Of a DNA stretch of 64,000 nt, positions 25,548 to 33,637 are shown in pieces (positions within the stretch are counted from its first letter, which is position 1; each line of letters begins with the position of its first letter). This DNA is from CAZCCV01 sp964497515 (GTDB lineage Bacteria > Armatimonadota > UBA5829 > DTLH01): assembly GCA_964497515.1 (NCBI GenBank), contig CAZCCV010000006.1, forward strand, positions 16,303 through 80,302, written 5' to 3'. Below the pieces are notes generated by a model. It was not told the origin of the DNA. It was given only the letters and a program-made list of their open reading frames with translations, and made no database searches. The position numbers and the translations under genes were made by a program.

Positions 25548-27683
25548 TCAGCTCACCGTTGCAAGCTCAAAATCTTCGTACTTACTGGCAAGATCGGCTC
25601 TTAATGGTCGCAAAGCTGGAGCCGACAGGTTCGGATCTTTCTCAATAGTCTCGAACGCCTCTTTCCGTGCCATCTCAAGGATAGGGATATCTCTGAAGAT
25701 ATCTGTAACCTTAAGTGCGGGCATTCCACTCTGTTTCGTACCGTAAAACTCGCCCGGACCACGGATTTTTAGATCTTCTTCGGCTATAACAAAGCCGTTG
25801 TTTGTGTATATCATCACATTCAGTCGGGCAACACCATCATCCGATGCTGCATCTCCGACCAGCACACAATAACTCTGCGAATCGCCCCGCCCCACTCGAC
25901 CTCTGAGCTGATGAAGCTGCGCAAGTCCAAACCGCTGGGCATCCTCGATAACCATCACCGAAGCATTCGGTACATCCACTCCAACTTCAATCACAGTCGT
26001 GGAGACTAAAACATCCAACTGGTGTTCCCGGAAAGACTTCATAACCGAATCTTTCTCTTGAGTCTTCATTTGGCCGTGAATCAGCCCTACGCTAAGATCC
26101 GGAAAAACCTCCTGAGCCAGATGCTCGTACAGCTCCGTGGCAGCCCGAACTTCGATTTTCTCTGATTCCTCTATCAGCGGACAGACCACATACGCCTGCT
26201 TGCCTTCTTTTATCAGCTTGCGGACACCTTCATACACTTTAGCCCGTTCGCCGCTGGATTTCCAGTGCGTCTTTATCGGCTTTCGCCCCGGCGGCAGTTC
26301 GTCGATAATCGAGATCTCCAGGTCGCCGTATACCGTAAGTGTCAGCGTCCGCGGGATCGGCGTAGCCGTCATCACAAGCACATCTGGTTTCAGCCCCTTC
26401 TCTCTCAGTGCGGCTCTCTGCAGCACACCAAAGCGGTGCTGTTCGTCCACAATGACCAATCCCAGCGACCGAAAACTGACATCCCCCTGTATCAGCGCGT
26501 GCGTTCCTATAACAAGCTCTGTCTCCCCGGAAGATATCCGCTCGGTAACAGCCCGTTTCTCCTTGGCAGTGAGACCTCCGATCAAGAGATCAGTCTTCAC
26601 TCCCAATGTTGCGAGCTTCTCCGATATTCCCAGATAATGCTGAGCCGCAAGAATCTCGGTAGGAGCCATCAGCGCAGCCTGGTAACCGTTTTTCACTGCA
26701 GTCAGTATGGCAGCCATCGCCACCGCTGTTTTGCCGGAGCCCACATCTCCCTGCAACAGCCGGTTCATACAGTCTGGTTTGGACATATCCTCCACTATCT
26801 CGCCAATGACCCGTTGCTGAGCTTTCGTAAGCTCAAATGGCAACGCAGAGTGAAGCATCTCCAACAGGTTGTCAGGGATCTGAAACGATATACCTTCGCC
26901 GGGCGTATCGAGTTCTCTTTTACGAATAGCAAGCGCAAGTTGAAGCAGAAAGAGCTCCTCGAAAACGAGTCGCTTTCTTGCCGCGTCTCGCGCCTCCATA
27001 CTCTCCGGAAAATGCATATTCCGAAGAGCAGAACGGATATCCATCAGATCGAGCCGGTTCAACAATTCATCCGGCAGGATCTCGTTAACCTTATCTATAT
27101 AGCTATCCAGGGCATTTGAAACGATTCTGCGTAACGTCCCCTGGAAAAGCCCTTCCGTCAGCGGGTAGACAGGAACAACACGGCTTGCCGAGAGCGGGTC
27201 TGTATCATCCTTGAACTCTTCCCACTCCGGAGACTGAAATTCAAGTCCCCACCGCCCAAACCGCGGGGTGCCGTAAACGACTATCTCTTTGCCGCGCAGT
27301 TTTAGAAACCTGTCTCGCAGATACTGCTGATTAAACCAAGTGAGTGTAGCGACTCCGGAACCATCGTCTATTGCGACTTTCGTTATCACCATCCCGCGTC
27401 TTGGGTTGGAGTTTTCCGCAACGACTACAGACCCCTTTATGGTAGTCGCCAGACCGTCCTGCAATCCTGCAATTTTGGCAAGATTCGACCTGTCCTCATG
27501 TCGAATTGGGAAGTGATACAACAAGTCCCGTACGTCAAAAACACCCAGCTTGCCGAGCACACGTGACATCCGCTCGCCTACGCCTTTTACAAACTGCACT
27601 GGCGAATCGAGTATCTTAGACGTGGACACGGAGCTGGGTTTCTTCTGCGACGCTACAGCGTGCTGGGCTGATTTCGTTGCCAT
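25548..27683 (-). CDS. recG: ATP-dependent DNA helicase RecG
   Basis: RecG (711 residues) remodels stalled forks and Holliday junctions. It has the N-terminal wedge domain with an OB fold (about 25-190), then the two helicase domains: Walker A GDVGSGKT at 312-319, DEQH box (DEQHRFGVLQR) at 413-416, TATPIPRTL and the C-terminal QLRGRVGRGDSQSYC. The C-terminal TRG motif region follows. Two tandem promoters lie upstream (27706-27797). Confidence 0.98.
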   Translation of the reverse strand: MATKSAQHAVASQKKPSSVSTSKILDSPVQFVKGVGERMSRVLGKLGVFDVRDLLYHFPIRHEDRSNLAKIAGLQDGLATTIKGSVVVAENSNPRRGMVITKVAIDDGSGVATLTWFNQQYLRDRFLKLRGKEIVVYGTPRFGRWGLEFQSPEWEEFKDDTDPLSASRVVPVYPLTEGLFQGTLRRIVSNALDSYIDKVNEILPDELLNRLDLMDIRSALRNMHFPESMEARDAARKRLVFEELFLLQLALAIRKRELDTPGEGISFQIPDNLLEMLHSALPFELTKAQQRVIGEIVEDMSKPDCMNRLLQGDVGSGKTAVAMAAILTAVKNGYQAALMAPTEILAAQHYLGISEKLATLGVKTDLLIGGLTAKEKRAVTERISSGETELVIGTHALIQGDVSFRSLGLVIVDEQHRFGVLQRAALREKGLKPDVLVMTATPIPRTLTLTVYGDLEISIIDELPPGRKPIKTHWKSSGERAKVYEGVRKLIKEGKQAYVVCPLIEESEKIEVRAATELYEHLAQEVFPDLSVGLIHGQMKTQEKDSVMKSFREHQLDVLVSTTVIEVGVDVPNASVMVIEDAQRFGLAQLHQLRGRVGRGDSQSYCVLVGDAASDDGVARLNVMIYTNNGFVIAEEDLKIRGPGEFYGTKQSGMPALKVTDIFRDIPILEMARKEAFETIEKDPNLSAPALRPLRADLASKYEDFELATVS

Positions 27684-27705
27684 TGGACTCCCGCTCGACC
27701 TTACG

Positions 27706-27735
27706 ATTATATTGGCCGCGAGGCACTCTTGTCAA
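27706..27735 (-). promoter_or_regulatory. recG promoter P2 (proximal)
   Basis: TTGACA (27735-27730), an 18-base spacer and TATAAT (27711-27706): both boxes perfect. It lies 23 bases before the recG ATG. Confidence 0.8.
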
Positions 27736-27768
27736 GCTTCCCCAACGACCATTCGACGCTACTATACA

Positions 27769-27797
27769 AGTATAGCAGAATGACAGGAGTGTGTGAA
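27769..27797 (-). promoter_or_regulatory. recG promoter P1 (distal) overlapping a palindrome
   Basis: TTCACA (27797-27792), 17 bases and TATACT (27774-27769) preceded by TGC, giving an extended -10. The -10 falls inside the palindrome CTATAC-AA-GTATAG at 27762-27775, a possible operator. Confidence 0.5.
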
Positions 27798-27836
27798 ATT
27801 CGTGATAACGAGACTTCGGTTACTGACGCCATCGGT

Positions 27837-28256
27837 TTAGGAAGACGTGTTTGCAACCTCCGGGAACCAGAGAGCAATCTCCATTTCAGCAGATTCGATG
27901 GAATCGGCTCCGTGGATAAGGTTCTGCCGCATATCTGTAGTGAGGTCACCACGGATAGTACCTGGAGCGGCATCGGCCGGTTTAATAGCACCCATCGTAT
28001 TGCGTACGAGACGGACAACATCATTGGCTTCAACGATCATCGCTACAACCGGACCCGATGTGATGTACTCGATTAGAGGATCGAAAAACGGTTTGTCCGC
28101 GTGGGCTGCGTAGTGCTTTTTAGCAAGCTCCCTGGTAGGTCTCAGTAGTCTGAGTTCCACTATCTCAAGACCTCTCATTTCAAGCCTACGGATGATTTCT
28201 CCTACCAGCTTCCGTCTTACGGCATCCGGCTTGAGCATAACAAAAGTTCGTTCCAT
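27837..28256 (-). CDS. ndk: nucleoside diphosphate kinase
   Basis: Ndk (139 residues) transfers the terminal phosphate between nucleotides. It starts MERTFVMLKPDAVRR and carries the catalytic histidine in NLIHGADSIESA; EIALWFPE is the usual C-terminal motif. The frame remains open far upstream (to 28595), but that part is not Ndk-like and overlaps the promoter. ATG codons at 28259 and 28256 both follow GAGGTG; I prefer the second for spacing (eight bases). Confidence 0.97.
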   Translation of the reverse strand: MERTFVMLKPDAVRRKLVGEIIRRLEMRGLEIVELRLLRPTRELAKKHYAAHADKPFFDPLIEYITSGPVVAMIVEANDVVRLVRNTMGAIKPADAAPGTIRGDLTTDMRQNLIHGADSIESAEMEIALWFPEVANTSS

Positions 28257-28286
28257 CATTTGCACCTCTGCCCGCTTGGTTATACT

Positions 28287-28316
28287 GTTATACTCGCACT
28301 CACGGTAAGCAGTCAA
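28287..28316 (-). promoter_or_regulatory. ndk promoter
   Basis: TTGACT (28316-28311), 18 bases, TATAAC (28292-28287). A second TATAAC follows eight bases later as part of a direct repeat. Confidence 0.65.
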
Positions 28317-28421
28317 GCCGGGGCAACACATACGAAGGATGATAATGAAGGTAATGCGAGCACTAAAGTTGAACATATAGACTGTAAACAGGCTCCACTG
28401 ATCGATCTGGAGGTTCACACA

Positions 28422-30086
28422 ATGCCTAAGTATGCACTGGGAATCGATTTTGGAACCCTCTCTGGCCGCACATTGCTGGTTGATGTATCTGATGGTCGAG
28501 AGATCGCCACCTCTGTGTACGAATATACCAACGGAGTCATTGACGACCGTTTGCCCGAGACTGATGAGAAACTCCCGCCCGACTGGGCGCTTCAAGACCC
28601 AGCGGACTATATGGGAGTTCTGGAGACAACCGTTAGAGCAGTGTTAGACTCTGCAAAGGTATCGGCAGACGACATAATAGGCATAGGAATAGACTTCACA
28701 GCCTGCACAATGCTCCCGATTGACAAATCCGGCCAACCGCTGGCATTCGATGCCAAATGGCGAAAGAACCCGCACGCGTGGGTGAAGCTGTGGAAACACC
28801 ACGCAGCTCAACCCGAAGCCAACAAAATCAACGAAACCGCACGCAAAATGGGTGAAGCCTGGCTCGACCGCTACGGAGGAAAGATATCCTCGGAATGGTT
28901 CTTTGCAAAAGCGCTGCAAATACTCGACGAAGCTCCTGAAGTCTACGAAGCGGCAGACAGATTCATTGAGGCGGCAGACTGGGTCATTCTGCAGATGACC
29001 GGCAACGAACGGCGAAATGCGTGCACTGCTGGCTACAAAGCAATCTGGTCGAAGCGAGAAGGATATCCGGCAAGTAGTTTCTTCAGAGCGTTAGACGCAA
29101 GGATGGAGAATATAGTCGACGAGAAAATGTCTCGCGATATCTATCCTATCGGCGCAAAAGCCGGTGAGCTAACCGCTGAAATGGCGAAACGGATGGGACT
29201 TCGACCGGGAATAGCCGTGGCGGTGGCAAACGTAGATGCGCACGTAGCAGTTCCGGCAGCAACAGTTACAGAGCCTGGCAAGATGGTTATGATAATGGGA
29301 ACTTCCACTTGTCATATGGTGCTCGGACGAGAGCCGAAAATCGTAGAAGGTATGTGCGGCTACGTTGAAGACGGAATCATCCCCGGCTATTTCGGTTTTG
29401 AAGCAGGGCAATCGTGCGTAGGTGATCACTTCGCCTGGTTCGTAGATAACTGTGTGCCTGCATGCTGTGTTGAGGAAGCAAAAGCGCAGGGCATTACAGT
29501 ACACGAGCTGCTGACAAAGAAAGCCGAAAGCCTTCGGCCGGGTGAAAGTGGGATTCTCGCGATGGATTGGTGGAACGGAAACCGCTCGGTGCTGGTTGAC
29601 GTCGATCTCACCGGAATGATGCTCGGTATGACCCTTGCCACAAAACCCGAAGAAATCTACCGGGCATTGATCGAAGCGACTGCTTACGGAACAAACATCA
29701 TCATCGAAGCCTTCCAGTCAAATGGAGTGGATGTGAACGAATTGTACGCCTGCGGAGGACTCCCTGAGAGAAACCAGATGCTGATGCAGATTTACGCCGA
29801 TGTCACAGGAAGAGAAATCAAAGTGGCTGCATCGGCTCAAACTCCTGCACTCGGTTCGGCTATGTTCGGCGCTGTTGCTGCCGGCGCGGCAAACGGTGGA
29901 TACAATAGCATCTTCGATGCCGCAAAGAAGATGGCTCGAGTGAAGGACAAAACCTATCGACCAATAGCCGAAAACCACGCCATTTACAAAAGGCTCTTTG
30001 CGGAATATAAGACCCTGCACGACTACTTCGGACGAGGGGCAAACGACGTGATGAAGCGGCTGAAAGAACTTAGAGACGAAGCATAA
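28422..30086 (+). CDS. araB: L-ribulokinase
   Basis: AraB phosphorylates L-ribulose in arabinose catabolism. The 554-residue FGGY kinase begins MPKYALGIDFGTLSGRTLLVDVSDG, the AraB hallmark, and shows GIGIDFTACTMLPID, the AraB-type MGTSTCHMVLG, and the C-terminal ATP site ACGGLPERNQMLMQIYADV. The open frame extends 54 codons upstream, but GGAGG eight bases before the ATG at 28422 and the family N-terminus fix the start. No araA, araD or transporter is beside it, so the gene is an orphan here. A terminator follows. Confidence 0.95.
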   Translation: MPKYALGIDFGTLSGRTLLVDVSDGREIATSVYEYTNGVIDDRLPETDEKLPPDWALQDPADYMGVLETTVRAVLDSAKVSADDIIGIGIDFTACTMLPIDKSGQPLAFDAKWRKNPHAWVKLWKHHAAQPEANKINETARKMGEAWLDRYGGKISSEWFFAKALQILDEAPEVYEAADRFIEAADWVILQMTGNERRNACTAGYKAIWSKREGYPASSFFRALDARMENIVDEKMSRDIYPIGAKAGELTAEMAKRMGLRPGIAVAVANVDAHVAVPAATVTEPGKMVMIMGTSTCHMVLGREPKIVEGMCGYVEDGIIPGYFGFEAGQSCVGDHFAWFVDNCVPACCVEEAKAQGITVHELLTKKAESLRPGESGILAMDWWNGNRSVLVDVDLTGMMLGMTLATKPEEIYRALIEATAYGTNIIIEAFQSNGVDVNELYACGGLPERNQMLMQIYADVTGREIKVAASAQTPALGSAMFGAVAAGAANGGYNSIFDAAKKMARVKDKTYRPIAENHAIYKRLFAEYKTLHDYFGRGANDVMKRLKELRDEA

Positions 30087-30117
30087 ATAACTTGCTCAGG
30101 CAAGTCGAATATTTAAT

Positions 30118-30158
30118 GGAAAAGGCTGAGACACTGGTGACTGTGCTCAGCCTTTTCC
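30118..30158. terminator. bidirectional terminator between araB and the HD-GYP gene
   Basis: A perfect 13-bp stem (GGAAAAGGCTGAG / CTCAGCCTTTTCC) with A-rich and T-rich ends can terminate both convergent transcripts. A smaller CTTGC/GCAAG hairpin lies just upstream at 30091-30104. Confidence 0.85.
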
Positions 30159-30165
30159 TTACATA

Positions 30166-31572
30166 CTACGCAGCAGCGAGCTGATCTCCCAACGACAGCA
30201 GGAGTTCCACTGGTTGAGCCATCGATTCGATTACAAGCTCTGCATTGTCTTCGTCCTGAAGGCGGATGACAGAGCCGAACTCTCTACTGCCCGAAGCTGA
30301 AGAAATCAGCTTGATTTCGGGCTTCGTAGGGTTCTTGAAATCGCCTCCGACCACCACTCCCACATCACCTTGAGCCAACCTGATTACCGACCCAATAGGA
30401 TACAGCTTGGCTCTCGCAGCAAATCTGGAGAGTAGCTGTCTGTCATACTGTCGGTGGCCTTCGTACAGCATCCACGCAATCGCCTGCTGTGCTGTCCACT
30501 TTTCACGATAAGGCCTGTCGGTAGTAAGAGCATCGTACGTGTCTACTATTGCAATCAGCCTGCTGAGCAAGTGGGGAGGTCTATCAGTCTTACGCAGGGG
30601 ATAACCTGTCCCATCCATATATGTATGGTGTTCCAGAGCGATAGTCGACGAAAGCGCTGGCAAGTCCGAAATTCCAGCAAGTGCTCTGGCACCTTCAGTT
30701 GGATGTCGTCGAATCTGCTCCCATTCTTCTTCTGTGAGCTTCCCCGGTTTGGTGACGATTTCCATAGGGATGAACACCTTGCCGACATCGTGCAACAGAG
30801 CGCAAATACCTAACTCCAAAGCGTGGGCAGTATCCATTCCGAGGTCGCGTGCAAGCACCATAGACAGAATACACACGTTTACACTGTGCTCAGAGAGATA
30901 GCGGTCATAGCTTTTGATGCCTGCAAGAGCCAGAAGCACGCTTTCGTCACCACTCAAACTGAAGAGAGAGTCGCATACAATACTCCTTATCTCCGGCACG
31001 GGAATCGCAAGCCCCGACTGCACTGCTTTCATAGCATCTTCGACAAGCAGAATAGCCTCTTCGTAGATATCCGCCGGATCCCTCCCCTGACGCGATTCCG
31101 TTGGCAGAGCACCAGCACGGACAGCAATATTGGTAATCTGCCGGCTCTGCATCTCTCTTGCCGTGCCTCCTCGGAGCGTCAAATCTCCAGAAGACAAGCT
31201 GAGCGTCTCTGAGAACTCGATTACTTCGTCTTTGGTGACACCCAATCGGATGACTAATTCACCCACTCGGTGATCTGCGAGGAGCTGAGCAAACGCAGAA
31301 AGACACCCTGTTCCATCTTCCAGCGGGAAGCTGCCCATCATAAAAGTGTCGTCAACAACCGATACCGACACAACCTGCGAGCCAGCAAGCACCTCGTTAA
31401 GCGCTGTATGTGCAGCTTCAGCCATAGTCGCAATAAGCGGATGCAGCCTGCCGTACAGGCCGACGTTTCGCACACAAACTGCCATCTTTGCAAGTGCTTC
31501 TGCAGTTCCAGCCGATGTCTCAGGGGACACCGGAACAGTATTGGTCATCTCTAATTCGTTCGACTCACTCAT
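30166..31572 (-). CDS. HD-GYP domain protein with an N-terminal domain shared with its neighbour
   Basis: A 468-residue protein with a C-terminal HD-GYP phosphohydrolase domain, the class that degrades cyclic di-GMP. The motifs are HDVGK, HPTEGARAL and the GYP region HHTYMDGTGYP with the conserved YDALTTDRPYR. After it comes a small beta-rich tail (YPIGSVIRLAQGDVGVVV). The N-terminal domain (about 20-150: VRNVGLYGRLHPLIATMAE) resembles that of the HEAT protein encoded just upstream. The ATG at 31572 has GGAG ten bases away; the 14 residues that the frame adds upstream overlap the previous gene and are rejected. It starts 13 bases after that gene. The GYP-type residues look intact, so it may be active. 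Confidence 0.85.
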   Translation of the reverse strand: MSESNELEMTNTVPVSPETSAGTAEALAKMAVCVRNVGLYGRLHPLIATMAEAAHTALNEVLAGSQVVSVSVVDDTFMMGSFPLEDGTGCLSAFAQLLADHRVGELVIRLGVTKDEVIEFSETLSLSSGDLTLRGGTAREMQSRQITNIAVRAGALPTESRQGRDPADIYEEAILLVEDAMKAVQSGLAIPVPEIRSIVCDSLFSLSGDESVLLALAGIKSYDRYLSEHSVNVCILSMVLARDLGMDTAHALELGICALLHDVGKVFIPMEIVTKPGKLTEEEWEQIRRHPTEGARALAGISDLPALSSTIALEHHTYMDGTGYPLRKTDRPPHLLSRLIAIVDTYDALTTDRPYREKWTAQQAIAWMLYEGHRQYDRQLLSRFAARAKLYPIGSVIRLAQGDVGVVVGGDFKNPTKPEIKLISSASGSREFGSVIRLQDEDNAELVIESMAQPVELLLSLGDQLAAA

Positions 31573-31585
31573 TTTTGTTGGTCTC

Positions 31586-33553
31586 CTACGCAGCCACCTG
31601 CGTCGAACTTGCAAGTCTTTCCCGAATATGAGCAGCAGCCTTCGACGCTGCCTGCTTCACCGGCTGATACTTCGACCTTCCGAGAATCGGGTTTCTATGA
31701 GCCATTCGTTCAAGGAACCGTTGTTCTTCCTCATTGCCCAACTGCCCCAAAGCTTCAATAGCTGCGATTCTCTCCGAGTTATCAGCGTTGCCCAGCATAC
31801 TAGATGAAGCTATGCGGCACAGATATGGAAGTGCCGACTCATCTTTTAGCTCCACTATGGCTGCGATGGCGGCCAGACGCACACCGAGCGTTTTGTGGGA
31901 AAGAAATTTGATACATATTTCAGTTACCTGCGGCATACGCAGGCTGGGTAGTCTTTTGAGTGAGGAGGTAACAAAAGAAGTGTCCTCGCAGTTTTCTATT
32001 GCTGCTCCGATTTCCCTTGCAGCACTCATGTTTCCGATGTGAATGAGAACGTCGAGTGCAACGGAACGGGTTCGAGGATCTCCTTTTCTCAATAGAACAA
32101 CCAGCGGATCTATTGCAGCGTTTCCCGCCTTTGCCAATCCGCTTTTCAGAGCTTCAACAAACTCCGGATCAGCCCCTGCAATCTCACCGACCATCGCTAC
32201 GGCCACCTTCGGAAGCTCTTCAACGAGCGTTGCCGCAGCCTTTCTCTTTTCGATATCATCAGCTTTTGCGGCTTCTTCTACCACCTGTTTGAGCACGGGA
32301 ACACTTAGTCTGTCCAGCGCGCCTCTGGCGTTGATACAGCGCCAGTCCATACTCTCGCCACAGTTCGATTCAACCGCCAGAGTCAAAACAAACTGAAGCG
32401 CAGAGGTAAGATCCTCAGTCTCCACAGCACGAGTCACCATAGATGCAATGGCCTCAGCAATGCGGCCGTGCTCGGAAGCATTGTTCTCCCAGGCTAGAAG
32501 AGTAGAATATGTCAACCCTGCGGCAGCCATTAGGCTCTCTGGGCGCAACTCGTTTTTCCAGGCTGCAGGCATCCCGTTTGGCCTGACACCGAACAGCTTG
32601 CTAAGTTCGGTGCGAGCTCTGTTGTTGTCGCCACCCGTCTCTGCTACCATCGCTTCGACAGTGTTCGGATCGACGAGCCTTGCGGGTTTTTCATTCGCCT
32701 GTTTTGGCTGGTTGAAAGCACCATCAGAGGGTCTGATCTCTTGAGGAAGCTTGGATATGGCTCTACGCACTTGTGGAACCGACTCATCCCAACGCTTGGG
32801 ATCGCTCGAAGCGATGCTCTTAAGATTGTTGACCACCTCTCCGGCAACTTCCTGCGTGGAACTGTCACTGCGTGAGGCGTGGAGTTTTGTAACCGCTTCT
32901 CGAATCAGCTTGGCCGCATCGTCCGGATTCGAGAGTATTTCGAAAATCGGCAATTGTTCAGCGTCTTCCGGCTGTTCGTCTTCCTGTTTCCCCAGCCAAT
33001 CGATAACGGCGCCGATTGCTCTATCGATTCCGGCAGCGGGATCGTCTTTCTGGGTTGAACCATCTGATTCTTCCTCATCGCCCCCGGAATATATGGCTGA
33101 AGTGACGACTATGCGAGTGACTCTTCGACGCCTGAGATACTCACTCGGCCCGCCCAGTTTTTTGACTTCGCGAGGCTCAATGTTGAGGAACAGCACAAAC
33201 TCATAGAGCTGATCATTCGGTGGAGAGCTTACTATAGTAACGCCCATCACGCCTCTGGCACGCAGGCGCTGAAACAGATCGAGGCTGTCGTTCGACGATG
33301 CATAGCAACGATCATTTACGACCACGCCTTCTTTCATAAAGACTATAGTCGGCCTGTCGATCTTCTCCAGAAGCTGTTCAGCAGCAGTCGAAAGCACAGT
33401 AAGGCATTCGGCCGTGTTTGGATGGTCGGAACCGTACAGGCTCGAGAGCCTCCTCGCAGTGCCGAGGGCTTTGAAGAATTCAACTATTGCAGACGGTTGG
33501 GGTTCGGAGTAGCCAGCTTCACCTTTCGCAGCATTCTGTTCTGTTTCTCCCAC
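31586..33553 (-). CDS. HEAT-repeat protein with HD-GYP-associated N-terminal domain
   Basis: A 655-residue cytoplasmic protein without signal or membrane segments. Residues about 20-155 (FFKALGTARRLSSLYGSDHPNTAECL, ending RRRRVTRIVVTS) parallel the N-terminus of the next gene's HD-GYP protein. A low-complexity acidic linker follows (SGGDEEESDGS). From about residue 440 to the end there are HEAT-type helical repeats (AIDPLVVLLRKGDPRTRSVALDVLIHIG; KTLGVRLAAIAAIVELKDESALPYL). The start is GTG behind GAGAGG. It follows dnaE by 84 bases and precedes the HD-GYP gene by 13. A scaffold that partners the phosphohydrolase is inference. Confidence 0.8.
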   Translation of the reverse strand: MGETEQNAAKGEAGYSEPQPSAIVEFFKALGTARRLSSLYGSDHPNTAECLTVLSTAAEQLLEKIDRPTIVFMKEGVVVNDRCYASSNDSLDLFQRLRARGVMGVTIVSSPPNDQLYEFVLFLNIEPREVKKLGGPSEYLRRRRVTRIVVTSAIYSGGDEEESDGSTQKDDPAAGIDRAIGAVIDWLGKQEDEQPEDAEQLPIFEILSNPDDAAKLIREAVTKLHASRSDSSTQEVAGEVVNNLKSIASSDPKRWDESVPQVRRAISKLPQEIRPSDGAFNQPKQANEKPARLVDPNTVEAMVAETGGDNNRARTELSKLFGVRPNGMPAAWKNELRPESLMAAAGLTYSTLLAWENNASEHGRIAEAIASMVTRAVETEDLTSALQFVLTLAVESNCGESMDWRCINARGALDRLSVPVLKQVVEEAAKADDIEKRKAAATLVEELPKVAVAMVGEIAGADPEFVEALKSGLAKAGNAAIDPLVVLLRKGDPRTRSVALDVLIHIGNMSAAREIGAAIENCEDTSFVTSSLKRLPSLRMPQVTEICIKFLSHKTLGVRLAAIAAIVELKDESALPYLCRIASSSMLGNADNSERIAAIEALGQLGNEEEQRFLERMAHRNPILGRSKYQPVKQAASKAAAHIRERLASSTQVAA

Positions 33554-33637
33554 AGATCACACCTCTCCAAGACACACATCCTGATGAGGTATTCCGTACT
33601 GTACGCGATATCAGCAATAATGCTTGCATGAAAAACA

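Noticed and set aside
28260..28421. N-terminal extension of AraB by 54 residues
   Set aside because: The ATG at 28422 has GGAGG and gives the exact family N-terminus; the extension overlaps the divergent ndk promoter.
28257..28595. N-terminal extension of Ndk by about 113 residues
   Set aside because: It crosses the ndk promoter, is unlike Ndk, and the ATGs at 28256/28259 have a good ribosome-binding site.
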